DNA of 64,000 bases from contig OZ038436.1 in NCBI GenBank assembly GCA_964036275.1, forward strand, positions 16,705,904 to 16,769,903, given 5' to 3'. The notes beneath the pieces are model-generated. The model saw nothing but the letters and a program-made list of their open reading frames with translations. It ran no database searches and was not told the DNA's origin. How positions within the stretch are numbered: position 1 is the stretch's first letter; every line of letters starts with the position of its first letter. This stretch comes from Litoditis marina. Its lineage: Eukaryota; Nematoda; Chromadorea; Rhabditida; Rhabditidae. Below are positions 1 to 12,129 of the stretch, in pieces. Made by a program: the position numbers and the translations under genes.

Positions 1-170
1 AACGTGACGTAGTCGACCAACTTCAGCATCAAATAGTTTAGTTCGGTTTTACTATTGTCAGCCCGAATTTGGTTCGCTTTTGAAACGAAACACCTGGTTA
101 GGGAAGAATCGGTTCGATTCTGGTTCGGGAAGAGTCGGTTTGGGAATAAGTTCACCCATCGGGCACCCTG
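1..170. repeat. End of a GGTTCGG-rich hAT-like repeat, cut by the window edge
   Basis: This stretch carries repeated GGTTCGG and GGGAAGA words and ends in TTCACCCATCGGGCACCCTG at 170. The same vocabulary recurs at 57632-57910, where it is flanked by an 8-bp direct repeat. The reverse complement of the end starts CAGGGTGCCCGA, which resembles hAT-type termini. Only one end lies in the window, so the class is inferred from the second copy. Confidence 0.5.
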
Positions 171-674
171 ACGATGTGGATGAGTTTTCGAGAGAGAGAA
201 AAAAAGTTTTTAGTTAGATGATTCATTGAACCATCGGTTCTTCTTTGCAATCGCAATTTTAGTGATACAGAAAAAGAACATATTTTTATGGTAGAGGCTC
301 AGTTTGCACCCAATAACCCAATTTTGTAATTTGGTTACCCACATTGGACATTGAACATCTGACTTTCATTTAACCAATGTGCCCTGTGGTAACTGAAGTC
401 GCATAATAGTTTTCCGTTCTCTAAACATCCAGTAAACATGAGTGATTAGTCAGAAACGTGCTCCTTCTCTGAGAAAACTGGGAAAATGTAATGTTTAGAA
501 CAGGAATATATTCATTAGACGTATTCGAAAATAGGTTCCTTTTTAAACAACAGTCACACCTTTGTCCATGTGTGTACCACAAACCAGTTTTTCATAAACT
601 ATGATGATCTTCTGCGCTCCGTATCCTCCCAGCCTCCCACCTGTGGAACAATCCCAATTCAATTACTTTTACAG

Positions 675-2621
675 TGGGTACATCGTGGCTGTTTCGACCA
701 ATGGATGAAGAAAGCTCCCGCCCGACAGCAGACACAATGTCAGACTTGCAGGTCACGTGCGTTTTGCATTCACGTATTTAAAGTTTTCTTTAAGAAACGT
801 TAAAAAAATTGGGCTTGCTTTTCGTTTTGCAGTTCTCAAAAAATAAGTTAGGCTTAATGATTGTTCGGTGTTATGAATAAAAGTCTAATTTTTTCCCGGA
901 GTTTGTAGCTCATTTTTGTGGAAACGGCTGTGAGAACGACAGTGATATCAATGAAATCAAAACATACCACTTCGTGTTTGGTGTAGAGTTAAAGAAGGAC
1001 GATTATGTGGTCCAATCGCAACGCTTCAGTCCTTTAAACCGCAATATATTTTTCAATTGCAGTTTAAAGGACCGATGTAACGGGATTGGTCCACATAATC
1101 GTCCTTCTTTAAAGAGGAACTCGATTAACAACGATTGTTATTAACAACCTAAACAACCTGAAACATGAATAGTTCTATTTTGTCAAAAGAAGGTGAAGAT
1201 AGGTATTCTTAGTTCTCAATACCTCTCGGATATTCGTGAGACGAATTATTGAGAATTTCTTTGTTTCATTTCATCTTATTCTCGTTACAACCTATTGCTT
1301 TGCAGGCATGTGTATGAGAAAGTGTGGGTTAGAAAACCTTGGAGTGACTGGTCTCGTCCACAAATTCAAGTGAGATTATAATTCTTGTTAGATAGGACAT
1401 GATCATTCAAGAAATAAAAAAGGTTTTTTTTATTCTAGAACAAAGAGTGATTCTCCAATACGAAAACTATAACGCTAAACAAATATAATTTTACATTTTG
1501 TTTCAAAACAGAAAAAAGAATGCCACATTCAGTAACCGATAAAATGAGAAATTCACTAGATTATTTCGTTCCTTCACTTCATTGTCTAATCCTTTTCTGT
1601 TTGAAGATGACAACGTGGGAGATACTTGAAATTGTCATCGACCTTTATTCAACCTACAAATTCATCCGTGGTTTCATTTGGACAGTGGAAGGACGCAGGT
1701 ATAGTAGAGGCTTATAATCAGAGATTTGCTAAATTCTTTAGAATGGGATATTATTCCTTACTGCTAAAAGTTTACAAAACATAACGAAAATCCGATAATG
1801 TAGGTTATCTCAGCGAGTGTTAATAATACTCTGGTTAATGTGTATGAAGTATGAACTGTTTTATTGTGGGAAAATGCTGCATTATGTTTACTATAAACAA
1901 CTTTTTGCTTAAATGTTACGATAGTAAAAATAGTTCTGTTTCAGATCAATCCTGGTACAGGGTCTTCATTTCTTGTTCTGGCGTACGTTTATCGCCTCAA
2001 ATAGACGTATTGCGCACTACCAATCACTCGGAATTGTGGCGATGACATCGGTCTTTGAAATGCGTGTCAAAGATTTCCAAGATCCGAATCATGTTGAGGA
2101 AGGACAAGTTGTATCCGAGTAAGTTTAACCTCCTAAAACTGCAAATAGTCAAATGGCAAAGCACTTTCCTTGTGAAGTTTCACCCATAAATGTGAGATAA
2201 ACGCATGTGTGAGTAGGGTTTGCGAAAACGCACAGAAGAAAATGGTTTTTTGTTGTTGTTAAATTCATAAAAGTTTACACTCTCACGCCCGAACGTATGA
2301 TCCAAACTTCGAAATATTTGTAAATGTTATGACCCGAAAGCACCATTTATGGGCGAAAACTTATTCAATTCATGTTAACGCCGCTTTGAGACTGATTTTT
2401 TGCTATCCTACATTAGGTTGATAGATCAACTGTTGGTCACCCAAAAATTCAGTGTATAGTTATTTTGGTATCCCAAACATTGAGTCACCGCCCAAATCTC
2501 GCAATGTCTGTCAGGTCAGGCACAACATGTGGTGCCGATTAAGAATATGTATTTATATCGAAAACTGGAATTATTCAGGCACTCGCTGGACCGCTTGGAT
2601 TGGCAAGCTGCATTACCATAG
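675..2621 (+). CDS. MARCH-type (RING-CH) E3 ubiquitin ligase, 3' part
   Basis: Five phase-compatible exons are visible: 675-751, 1306-1369, 1607-1698, 1945-2118 and 2579-2621 (TAG), 149 aa. The first begins WVHRGCFDQWMKK and contains H-x2-C, then C after 15 residues, then C-x2-C (CQTC). This is the second half of a RING-CH zinc finger (C4HC3), which transfers ubiquitin from an E2 to membrane proteins. The next exon continues HVYEKVWVRKPWSDW, the conserved stretch that follows RING-CH in MARCH proteins. Two hydrophobic segments follow (WEILEIVIDLYSTYKF and SILVQGLHFLFWRTF), giving a probable membrane anchor. The first Cys pairs of the finger are not in 1-674, so the gene should start left of the window. 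The acceptor before 1607 (TTTGAAG) is weak. The last exon is short; using a GTTGTA donor at 2108 instead would read a hydrophobic tail in another frame. Which member of the family it is cannot be told. Confidence 0.72.
993..1108. repeat. Family F MITE flanked by TTAA, copy 1
   Basis: A near-perfect inverted repeat starts AGAAGGACGATTATGTGG and ends CCACATAATCGTCCTTCT, with TTAA directly on both sides (989-992 and 1109-1112). A second copy lies at 51099-51214. TTAA target duplication is typical of piggyBac-like elements. There is no room for a transposase, so this is a non-autonomous element. It sits in an intron of the MARCH-like gene. Confidence 0.7.
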
Positions 2622-3870
2622 TCGAGCCGACCAAAGTTGCTTTTCTGTTCATTTCAACTCTGGTCTCCCTTTCTTCTTCTCAACCCTGGACTAATTTACT
2701 CTATCGTGTTACTGGTTATCGTTCATTGTTGCCAATCGATTACTTACAACTTGTTAGCACTGAATATAGTATTTTTCTTTCTTTTTTCCGTCCCATTGAT
2801 AGAAGTTGAGGGTGGTGCAGTGGCAGCAGCAATGTAGACTGTTTGTTTACACTGACAGCGCACCCTGTTCCTCTTCCCTCTTCTTTGTTAGCACATGGTC
2901 CTTATATTTTGTATCTGCTGGCTTCCAGTCCTCATTAGATGGGCGTAATGATGTATTTTTTGGCGTTCAATGCTCGTTCGGGTACTCAAATTGTCTCATA
3001 GTGTACATACGAATTAAATTTCTATTATTCTGTGTGTTGTCATTCAATTCAAAGAGAGGAAGAAATGTCCGAGAAATGTCGCACTGGTTTTTTTCAATAT
3101 TATGCTTATACTAAATTCGTAATACAACTTGTTTTCCAAGTCATACCATAACTAGCTATGTTCTTCTTTGCTTTTCGATAATGATGACCTCAAAACCAAT
3201 TATGTAATCGCGCTACTGACTAACTATCATTCTCGATAGAACAAGTGCAAGTAAATAGTTTTCAGTATAGGGTCAGCTCTTTCCAAAACAATGCCATACG
3301 GTTTATGTTGCCCTATCTCACTGTGTATGTACTTTTATCCCGTTGCTTTTCAGTCAAAATTGTTGAATTATAGCTTGTATCGTGATCAAACTACAACTAA
3401 TATTTAGCCAGTATATTTTCGTCGATGGCAGATGATTTGATGATGATCTTCAAGGTGAAAGGCTACGTAGCGGTTTGATCTCGAGATACGCCATAGTTGA
3501 CCAATTTTGACCGCAAGAAAACAAAATCAAACTACAAACACAGTAGGATAGGGCAACATACATCGTAGAATAGAATGTTTATTCGCGATTGAATACGTGT
3601 CTTTCCACATTGGTATATGTGGCACTCCAATTACGAGGCTCTTCAATGGTGGTGTCTCGATACCAACAGTTAGCCTTGCTACTATTAATCTAAAAAAACA
3701 CGTTCGGACTTCAAATAGTTCTCCGTATCGGGGCTTATTTCAAAATTATGTACGTTCTCACTGTGTTTGTAGTTTGATCTCGTCGCTATTCGCTCGAAAT
3801 GGTATTGCAGTTACCGAGATTACTACAGAAAAGAATGGTTGCTCCCTAAAATATAGTCATTGATTGCAGA
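2622..3870. other. Intergenic DNA with a family A palindrome
   Basis: I see no convincing exon here. The short open frames lack good splice sites and are rich in T. At 3297-3567 a repeat begins TACGGTTTATGTTGCCCTAT and ends with its inverted counterpart ATAGGGCAACATACATCGTA. Between them lie GATCAAACTACAA and GTTTGATC words of family A. Confidence 0.5.
3297..3567. repeat. Family A palindromic repeat
   Basis: The termini are inverted copies of each other (TACGGTTTATGTTGCCCTAT at the left, ATAGGGCAACATACATCGTA at the right). The interior contains TCCCGTTGCTTTTCAGTC and GATCAAACTACAAC. The extra GTTTGATC and ATCAAACTACAAACACAG words suggest two copies, one inside the other. Confidence 0.6.
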
Positions 3871-4474
3871 ATGTCGATGTTGTTGTTCAAGATGAAGGAG
3901 CTGTTTCTGCGTGTCAGCTACTTCGCGGTCGACGACCCCGAGAGTTTCCTGCAATACGTGTTCGGCGTCGCGGTCCCCTTGCTAGTCATCGCGGTCATAT
4001 TCAACTGGAAGTTCCAGACGGCACTCAAGAAGAAGAAGAGGGTGAGGCCAGTGGTCATACATTGTGAGGTCAAAGAAACATATTTTGATCTCGAGAGCCA
4101 CTGGAAAATTCCGGGGTAATACAGCTTAAAAACGAGTTGAGAATCTCTGTACAAGTCCAAAGTCCTGTTTTTAGGCTGCAATAAGTTTTCAGAGTCTGAC
4201 GAACAAATTTCGGTAGGCTATCTCATTTCACTGTCTTTGTAGTTTGACCCGTTGCTTTTCGGTCAAAATTCGAAAATTATGACGTGTGAGATCAAACTAC
4301 GAAAAAGTCTGGTCACTTCAGATAATACGACAGAAGGAGCGCATCATACGGAAAATTTGTCCCGACCAAGAAACGAAACCAGACTCGGAGACGATTGCTC
4401 CAGAACCGAAAAAACTCGACCTAGCCGCCCTAGCAATGCAAGTCATGAAGGAGGATATCTCAGAAACCAGCTAG
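3871..4474 (+). CDS. Small single-pass membrane protein, unknown function
   Basis: Two exons, 3871-4041 and 4322-4474 (TAG), join in phase 0 and encode 107 aa. The start ATG comes one base after an acceptor (TTGATTGCAG), as for trans-splicing or a 5' UTR intron. A hydrophobic segment, YVFGVAVPLLVIAVIF (about residues 30-45), is followed by W, K and a basic run KKKKR, a stop-transfer-like arrangement. The second exon is charged (RQKERIIRK, then an acidic and Pro-containing tail ending KEDISETS). The G/C-rich third positions of exon 1 support coding. I do not recognise the family. It lies 1.2 kb downstream of the MARCH-like gene on the same strand, and its single intron contains a family A repeat. 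Confidence 0.6.
4211..4301. repeat. Family A repeat in an intron
   Basis: It contains CTTTGTAGTTTGACCCGTTG and, on the other arm, GAGATCAAACTACGAAA, with the common TTTTCGGTCAAAATTCG core between them. Confidence 0.55.
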
Positions 4475-4783
4475 GAAATTTTGCAGAATAACTCGGTTTA
4501 CTTATTGATTTTGCTTCGTAGATTACATTTCACTAATTTATGAAGAACAACTTGGTGCCCTTATAATTTTGTTTTGCAGATGTTGTTTCTTGACATTCTC
4601 CTTTTTGTCAGTTATACCTTTATCAAAGAAGTCTCAGATCAGATAGCTCGTTTAGTAGTTTTGTTCTAGAAAGTTCCGCTAGTTTAGTCATAGATATATT
4701 GAAAATGTGACTGACATATCAGCGAAATCGATATGCATGTTTTGAGCGCTCAGGGTGGTTCTTCTCCGCTTTCGTGATTCGCT

Positions 4784-4904
4784 GGTGCCCACATCTGATT
4801 TGTAGTTTGATCTGGGGCCTACATCAATGGTAGCTAATCACAACTAAACAGACAGGGATCAAACTATAAACTACAAAACAGCAGATGAGGGCAATATGTA
4901 CCGT
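4784..4904. repeat. Family A repeat
   Basis: The left arm is TTTGTAGTTTGATCTGGG. The right arm is GGGATCAAACTATAAACTAC, followed by GAGGGCAATATGTACCGT, the same terminus seen in other copies. Confidence 0.6.
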
Positions 4905-5161
4905 TTCAGCTTGTTATCGTCTCAGAAACTCTGTTACGGTTACTTTCTGTTGTTGTTAATTTTGCATAATTGTTCTGATCTCGTCCACGTACGTTAAAGG
5001 CACCGTGTAATTGTTATTTTCAGCTCAGTTTTGTTGTAAGTTGATGAATTTATTGTAAATCGATTGGAATCGCAATGAATCGGTCTAAATCGATTGTTAT
5101 GTTCGTTATTGGTGACTTATGTATCCGAAATGAGGTCAGTGCACAAATTACCTACTTCATT

Positions 5162-5434
5162 CAGCAGTGGGTATTGATGTGACGATCTTTTGAGCGAGAG
5201 CACCAGAGAAACAAAGCTACATCCCCCGAGTAGATTGCGGAGGCGAGAGCGTCGCCGGCAGCACGGTCATCGGAAGAGCGTCCAGACGTCGAAGGGGAAG
5301 ATTCGGCGAGAGACAATGAGGATGGGCGGAGGGCGCAGACGGTGGAGCAGTCATGCGGGGGCTGCTGGTGGATGGTCGCATGTCCAAATCTAGCCAAACC
5401 TGCTGCTCGCATTAGCATGTCTCTCTCCATCTAG
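5162..5434. other. GC-rich island with ambiguous open frames
   Basis: This stretch is clearly more GC-rich than its AT-rich surroundings and is open in several frames. The minus frame (89 codons from 5430) has Ser-rich, Ala-rich content around SSPSTSGRSSDDRAAG and wobble bases typical of coding DNA. A plus frame reads an acidic stretch around SSEERPDVEGEDSARDNEDG. Splice sites on either side are poor, and I recognise no domain. It may be an isolated exon, part of a dab-1 5' exon or a fossil. Confidence 0.2.
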
Positions 5435-6223
5435 CTACCTTTTACGATATATTTGTGTCCGGCTTCGAATTTGAACCAATGTGTGCGAAAAAAGGAGAAT
5501 TTCCAACCGTAGAGTTGTCAAATTGAATTTGGTACAGATTTCATCCTTGACACTTCGCAAATACGAACAATTCACTTTAAAAACGTCCCTGTCATTATCA
5601 ATATCAGTAACTGTTGAATCAATTATTGAAAAAAAATTGTTCTAAATGGTACTCTAAAGTTTTGCAAGTCTGAGCCCAACTTGACTTCCAAGTATCTTGA
5701 TTTGTTTCACGATTTTATTTCTTGACAAAAAGTAGCTGGGTACGGTATAAAATTGAAAACAGGTTGGATTTAGGAGAAGTTCCTGAAAACAAGTTAGGTT
5801 TCACTTTAGAGCAGGAAACCCAGAAAACCGCCGGAAAGGTCTCTTGCATCGGAAATAAGAGTCAAAATATGTCTCTTCGACTGCGAATCTGCGCGTTGTT
5901 TTTTGTGAGTCATTCCTGTTTTTGTAGGCCAGTCGGGTTCGTGATGCTCTACTATTATACCTCGCTGTACGAATCAATACAATGCTACATGCCTTCTATT
6001 TTGTTTCATACGTCTACCTATGTTCATTTTTCCCTCATGTTCTTCTCCTCTTTTTCTCTTTCTTTCTTTCTCTCTATCCATCCCTCAATCCCTATCTATC
6101 CCTATATCGTGCTCTTGCATTTTCCATTCTTTTTCCCTTTCCCTCTTCACTCGCTCGTCTCCCTCTTCTCTCCTCTTCTCTCGTTCTCTCTCTCTCTCTT
6201 CTTCTTCTCTATCTCCCTTCTTC

Positions 6224-6226
<3 letters not shown>

Positions 6227-6308
<82 letters not shown>
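6227..6308. repeat. (CT)n microsatellite in a polypyrimidine tract
   Basis: About 40 uninterrupted CT units sit inside a longer pyrimidine-rich run (about 6030-6340). All long open frames here are simple Ser-Leu or Arg-Glu repeats and are artefacts. Confidence 0.95.
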
Positions 6309-6311
<3 letters not shown>

Positions 6312-6489
6312 CCCTCTCTCTCTCTCCTGGCATCTTGTTTCATCCCCAACTTCTCTATAATACCTGTCCGGTTCCGTCGACCGCCCAGCTGCTCTGTTTA
6401 GCTTGTAGCTGAGTCTGCTCTCTTATTTGGGCTTGTCCGCTCCGTCTATTTTCAACCCCCACTATCGCACCCATCTCTGTGTCTACACC

Positions 6490-6700
6490 TTCTTATACTA
6501 TAGTCCTCACACTTCCGATGTGAACATCTACAGTATACTTTTCGACATTTTGAAACCGTTTGGTATTCGCCTAGTACTATAGTCCCCACATTCCGAGATG
6601 GCATCCTACAGTATGCGTTGCGATGTTTCGAAATTTCGAAACCGTCTTGAATTCGGAATAGTACTATAGTTTTCGATGTGGCATCCTACAGTATGGTTTT
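6490..6700. repeat. Family B-like half-elements in tandem (3 units)
   Basis: Three successive units each contain TACTATAGT or CTATAGTC, then a CACA-TTCC-like block, then ATCCTACAGTAT (or ATCTACAGTAT), spaced about 75-85 bases apart. The words match the arms of family B, with GACTATAGTC and CTCCTACAGTA. Confidence 0.55.
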
Positions 6701-7157
6701 GGAATTCTCAACAGAAACAGAACATACAAAGGAGCTAAGAATTACAGTGTGTTACTAGCATTTAGATGTTCAGAAAACTTTAATAAAGTGTTTATCCATA
6801 ACAAGGATTACAGTTTCAATTTATTTTTGATATATAAGATTTTCAACTTAAATGCGTGTTCTATTACGCAGTACTTTCATGATACGAAGCAAGACCAAAG
6901 AGTTTTTCTACCCGTTCCTCGATCGAAAAACTCTCACCTCTCTTCTACGGACACTATATTAAATACAGAGGGGAGGAGGCAAAAGTATACTTTTCTTCTT
7001 CTATGAATTGTAGTACTTTCTGTTCATTCCTATCGTCTACTTTGTGATGAATAACCGTATGGCGTGTCAGCTGAGTGTGCGTTCTATATACAATGGTCAG
7101 CTGAACCGTCTCGCGTTTCAACAAGAATACGACTATAGATTCGTATAGTTTTATCAG

Positions 7158-7372
7158 TACTATAGTCCATGTCATTCCTACCGCAACTCCTATAGTACAC
7201 CACCGAGATTTCCAATAAATGTTGTCTTGCAACCTTCAACTGTCCAACCATCTGTGTGATAGAATAACAAAATCGAATGCTAATTCCGTGAACATTCTCG
7301 ATATCATTCACGCAATTTACCCACTGTAAGAATATCGGTACTATCGGTAGGAATGAAAAAGACTATATAGTC
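7158..7372. repeat. Family B inverted repeat, diverged
   Basis: The left arm is TACTATAGTCCATGTCATTC followed by CTACCGCAACTCCTATAGTA. The right arm at about 7338-7372 is CGGTAGGAATGAAAAAGACT followed by ATATAG. The arms match those at 35938-36133 and 58772-59008 but are more diverged. Confidence 0.5.
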
Positions 7373-10300
7373 TATCACGTTCCCTGCGTATTTTCCTTGT
7401 GCTTTTCTTATGCTTTCTGACAAGATCTGAAATCGCGGCTTGAATTGGAATGCTGCAAAGCATTTGGCGATATTCAATCAAATACGATATTTTAAGCCGT
7501 CGAAACACGTTTTCAGGTGTAAACACCTGTCCTTGCACTTCGTTTCAAATGCAAATTTCCAACTTTATGCACCTTTTTTTTACTACATGTGTTCCTACAT
7601 GGTTATGTATCTGATGTTCGAACTACTGTTCGCTTCGCCACAATATCCAGATCCCAACTTTTTTTACTTTACAGAAACATTTTGAAACAGCTCGTTGACG
7701 TATATATTAAGAGTGATAAATCAAGGTTGATCCTTTGTGATTATGAATCATGTACAGCTCGCTCTCACGTTACATCTCATATCTACGAAACTGTTATCTT
7801 AGTTGGCGACACATTTGACGTCATTTGGCCTGATTCATCATTCTTTCGAGGTTCGGCAGGGACGTGTTTATTTCAATATAAACATTGTAGATATACGGGG
7901 GGCCAGGTGGTTGTGTCACACTCATAACAGGATTGTATACAATATACCATCTGCCTTTCTGGCTTTTATCTCTAATAACGCTCAAATTGACGCCCAGGGG
8001 CTGTAGTATCACAAGTGCGATACCCAACTTCTTTCTCAATGAAACTGAAGGTACCTCATTTCTGTTGTATCCTCAGATGACTAGGATAAACACTAATAAC
8101 ACTACAGATATCAACACAGAAGTTATACCTGTAGAACAGAGGAGACGAGCGAGAGATGAACCAGTTTACTGCCAGACAGACGATACAATGCACACAATAG
8201 ACAACAAAGTAGAACACGTCACTTGACACGTGAACGCGCACTATGCTAATGTGTACAGACATGTTAACAGGATTGCTAAACGAGATAACAGGTCTACCAC
8301 ACAACAATTTCCTTAACGTTTGAGAGTAATTTCGGTAATTTTTATCCGAATGCAATTTGTTTCGAATGGGTGCTCAGTTTATAAACTTCCCAAAAGTGTA
8401 TTCACCGAGTTAAATTTCATAGGACATATGAGAATTTTAAGTTTTAAAGTTTCAAAATGACCATTTCGTCTTTCTTCTCTCCGTTCCTCGTTTGTTTATG
8501 ACCCGTTGAGATCTGAGTCACAAACCAGTTTCTGCCGTCGTTATCTCTCTATTCGGAACGCAAGAAACTCTTCCGAACAGTTTTATTTCTGTCTATGTTT
8601 TCTAAAACGTCCAGAAATTTTGTTTTGAACATTCTCAATCGATAAAGTAAATTTTTTATTCACCGTTTCCTTAAAATCATGATACTTGTATGGCAGACAA
8701 AACACTGTAATCTTGTTCCGTTCCGGTGTGGTTTGATCCGGTTTCATTTTAAGGGTTCATTTTGAATTGCGAATTTCTGCTATTTGCAGATCAGATTACA
8801 ACCCAATCGTGGCCACCGCTATACTAAAAGTAAAGTCACGTCGAAAGTGGAGAAATATCAGAAACTATGTGCTCCTTGCATGTTTCTGATGTGTTTAACG
8901 GGTTTTACGTGCATTACCATATTTTCATTGTAGTTTGCTCGTGGTGTACGCCACCTTCTTCTAATTTTGAAAATCAACGGGTTCAAACTACGAAATACAC
9001 AATATGTGCTCAGGGAAAGGTGCTGCTCAAAATCGTTCTGACCCTGATTCAAGACGATTTTGGTGTGGTTCTCGGAGGGTTTATTTTCATAATGACATCC
9101 AAATTCGAAAAATCTTAATGGCAACAACTATTTTTGTATTAAATAAATATAACACTACAAAATATACACCGTATCGGCTTTAGCGGTGCATTGAACCTGT
9201 CCTGACCTCCCGTATTACATCATCGGGGGTTCGAACCCGCTACCAGTAGATCCGTATCTCTCGCACATGTCATCGCTGATCCTGTTCTAGCTAATATCAT
9301 TCTCAGTCGTTTTCGTTTTCTGCTGTGCGCGAATCGCGGCTGCATGCTGCATCTCCCCCTTCATATACTAATAAAGTTCGTATTTTTTATTTACAAAAAT
9401 AATAATAATCTATGAATTCATGTTAATGATTCAAAAAGTTACATTATTTGAACACAAAAGTAATATTAGTGTTAAAGTAATAGTAGAAAGTATCATATGA
9501 TCATATTATTCAAAGGAGTAGAGCAGCATTTGAACACAACAATAGCAACTGAATATGACTTTGAAATGCGAAAAATAGAGAGCGAACAACAATCGAAACG
9601 GGTGAAAGTCTCAAGTGATATTTAGTTTAACTTTTTGAGTTGTGTTATTGAAGTCTATAATGTTTTCACGACTATGCATAATTTTCCATGTGTTCAGAAA
9701 AGAGGCGCATCTGTTACTTTTTCGGTGAACGCTAAGTTCTTTTCCGATTCGATTATGAATTAGACTCTCACCACTCCCATCGATACATTGGCATACGACA
9801 TTCGTACAGTTTTCCTCAATTCCCATTGGATACATTGACAACGTGCCAATGAACTTTTTTTATCTAGTTCTATCATGTTTCAGTTTTCCAAACATAGAAG
9901 TCCTGTAAGCGGTTTTTCGTCTGTTACTGCAACAATCGTTGTTTTGTTTTACTATACAGAACATTATCCCTCCCCCACCACGGAGTAAGAAAAATCAAGA
10001 AAAATGATTCCAACTATAGTGGGTAGCAGTAATATTTCCCTTCTAAAGTACAACAAAAGTGCATCTAAACTAGTTTTTTGGCGCTTATCTTCGTTTTTGT
10101 AATATGGGTACTTTATAAGTACGTATCGGTCCCAACACTTTCTATAGTATCTTTCAAACTAGCTACTGTCCTAGAATATACCACAACTATCTTCTCAATC
10201 CTCCAGCGTTAAATTTCATGTAATAAATAACATGTAACTATATCTTTTTCTCTCCATTTATCCAAGGGTATTGTCACATCTAGGCTTCAAAGTGGAAAGT

Positions 10301-11199
10301 CACGTGTTCAATTTCTAGAAACTATATATTCTTTGGTTTCGTGTTCCTTCCCGGTCTCCTTTAAGATCTGCCACGAGAACCTAGAACTGGGTTTTTGGCT
10401 GATTCGTCACGCTCGCCCGCGCTGCCGACCTGTAGCCGGCTGTCTCATGTCATCTATCTGACACAACTCGTGACATATAGACGTCGCTCGTAGAAAGCGA
10501 AACACCTACTGTGTCTATTAATTTTGCTGTGTTCGGTTCAAAAACAGTCGCATTTTTCCATCAAGCATGTTTCTTCTTCTTTTCGGTTCTGAATTATACA
10601 TACACAGTACGTGAAAACAATGGAGGGTATGTCTCCATTTCGCTGTGTAGATTTCGAGAGAATGATTTTCATGAGCTACTTCATCACTTTCGACGTTTTC
10701 TAGTGAAGTGAATCTCAAGAATTTGCTCATCGATAGATAACATTATACAATAAGAGATATTCTTATGAATAGGTGTATTATAATTTTTTCTTAAAGATTC
10801 ACGTAGAGAAATATTTTTGATGATGTGGTGGTTCTTGAAGTATAGGTTAAGTTCACGTCAGTAGCCTCTATATATGTCCTTCATGTGATGTTTTCTATAA
10901 AAAGAGGCGACCTTCGACTAGTTTCTTTCAATGCTCCCCCATTTTTATTTCGAGGTAGTCGCGACCGTGACAAGTTATTTTCAACTGTTCAAAGTCATAA
11001 TATTCTTTCCATCCATGCTTTTTTGCCCGATGACCTCTAACTTTCGATATTTCCATCACTACTATATTGAAACATTAGAAGGTTCACTTTTACCAAAGCA
11101 GGCCCTACGGTGCCCTGAAATTTCCTTTTTTGTAGTTTAGTTCATCGTCTCGGTCAATTATGGGGATTCACGCCGTGATTAAACTGAAATTTGGCAATT

Positions 11200-11720
11200 C
11201 CTACAGTTCGCATGTTCGTACCTCTGTACGAACGCAGCCCCAGCCTATGTGCGGTCGGATTTTCTTGTTCGAGAACTCATTAATTCTATGACAAAAGTCG
11301 TGGGAGTTGGCCGTCGAAAATCTGGGACTTAGCCGTGGGAAATTAGGTCCAGCGCGTTGCGGTAACGAACTCCCATTTACCTACCCCTCTAACTGCCAGA
11401 TTTTCTATGTATGAGTTAAATGCAAAACTTTCGGCGCCGAGCGGACTCGAACTCGCCACACATGTGCGGGACGAAACTCACTAACTGTTGCACATGATTG
11501 CCACGCTGGTAATTGCTTTGCTATGGTAGACATTACGCCCGCGCCCGCCCTACCCCTCTAAGTCCCATTTTGTGTACCCCTGTAAGTGCCAGATTATGTG
11601 GCCCCGTTCAACTGCCTCTTTTTCGCCAAACTGACTTTCATGTCGAAATTCGATAGGCCACGCCCCCTTAAGTACCCCTCTAACTGCCCCAGGTTCTGTC
11701 TGAGTGTCACGTGGGGCAGC
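11200..11720. repeat. Repeat-rich block with a tRNA-like segment
   Basis: The words CCCCTCTAACTGCC, CCCCTCTAAGTCCC and CCCCTGTAAGTGCC recur, and GTGGGAGTTGGCCGTCG / GGGACTTAGCCGTGGG are related in opposite orientation. On the minus strand, about 11440-11462 reads GCGAGTTCGAGTCCGCTCGG, a good B box, with a weaker A-box region upstream. It looks like a compound mobile element rather than a gene. Confidence 0.4.
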
Positions 11721-11964
11721 GGTAAATCTAGTAGTCACGCGAAACCAATCTACGTGTAATACTGTAACTTAATCAGGTGGAGGGACTAAGACTATCCGGC
11801 GGGTGCAAATAAAGCGGGCGCGGTTCTGACGCAGTTGGAATCGTTTGTCAACAAAGGTTGGCTACCTGCCGGCGCGTAGGTAACGCAAACCTCTTCACAC
11901 GTGACTATTTTCCACTTCATTCAGTGAGATTAGTGCTCTGACATCATACTGACTTCATCTGTAG

Positions 11965-12075
11965 ACCAAATCTTCATCGTAGTTTGATCTCGACACACCA
12001 TTATCTACGAATTTCAACCGAACATCAACGAGATCAAACTACTAACACAGCGTTATTAGGCGAAATTTACCGTAT
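11965..12075. repeat. Family A repeat
   Basis: The arms are CGTAGTTTGATCTCGACAC and ACGAGATCAAACTACTAACA, with ATTTACCGTA at the right terminus. Confidence 0.65.
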
Positions 12076-12129
12076 ATGATTACTTGAAAGATAGCTAGTC
12101 TTGAAATCGTGACTGCTGAATAATTTCCT

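Noticed and set aside
907..979. Exon-like stretch reading CGNGCENDSDINEIKTYH in the MARCH-like intron
   Set aside because: It is bounded by a TAG and a GTGTAG, but its phase does not fit the exons on either side, and joining 751 to 1306 gives the expected RING-CH continuation CQTCRHVYEKVW.
5722..6412. Long open frames (up to 212 codons) across the CT tract
   Set aside because: They consist of Ser-Leu repeats on plus and Arg-Glu on minus, generated by the dinucleotide microsatellite.
9205..9250. tRNA gene around GGGGGTTCGAACCCGC
   Set aside because: The B-box-like palindrome is present, but no A box or cloverleaf could be drawn.
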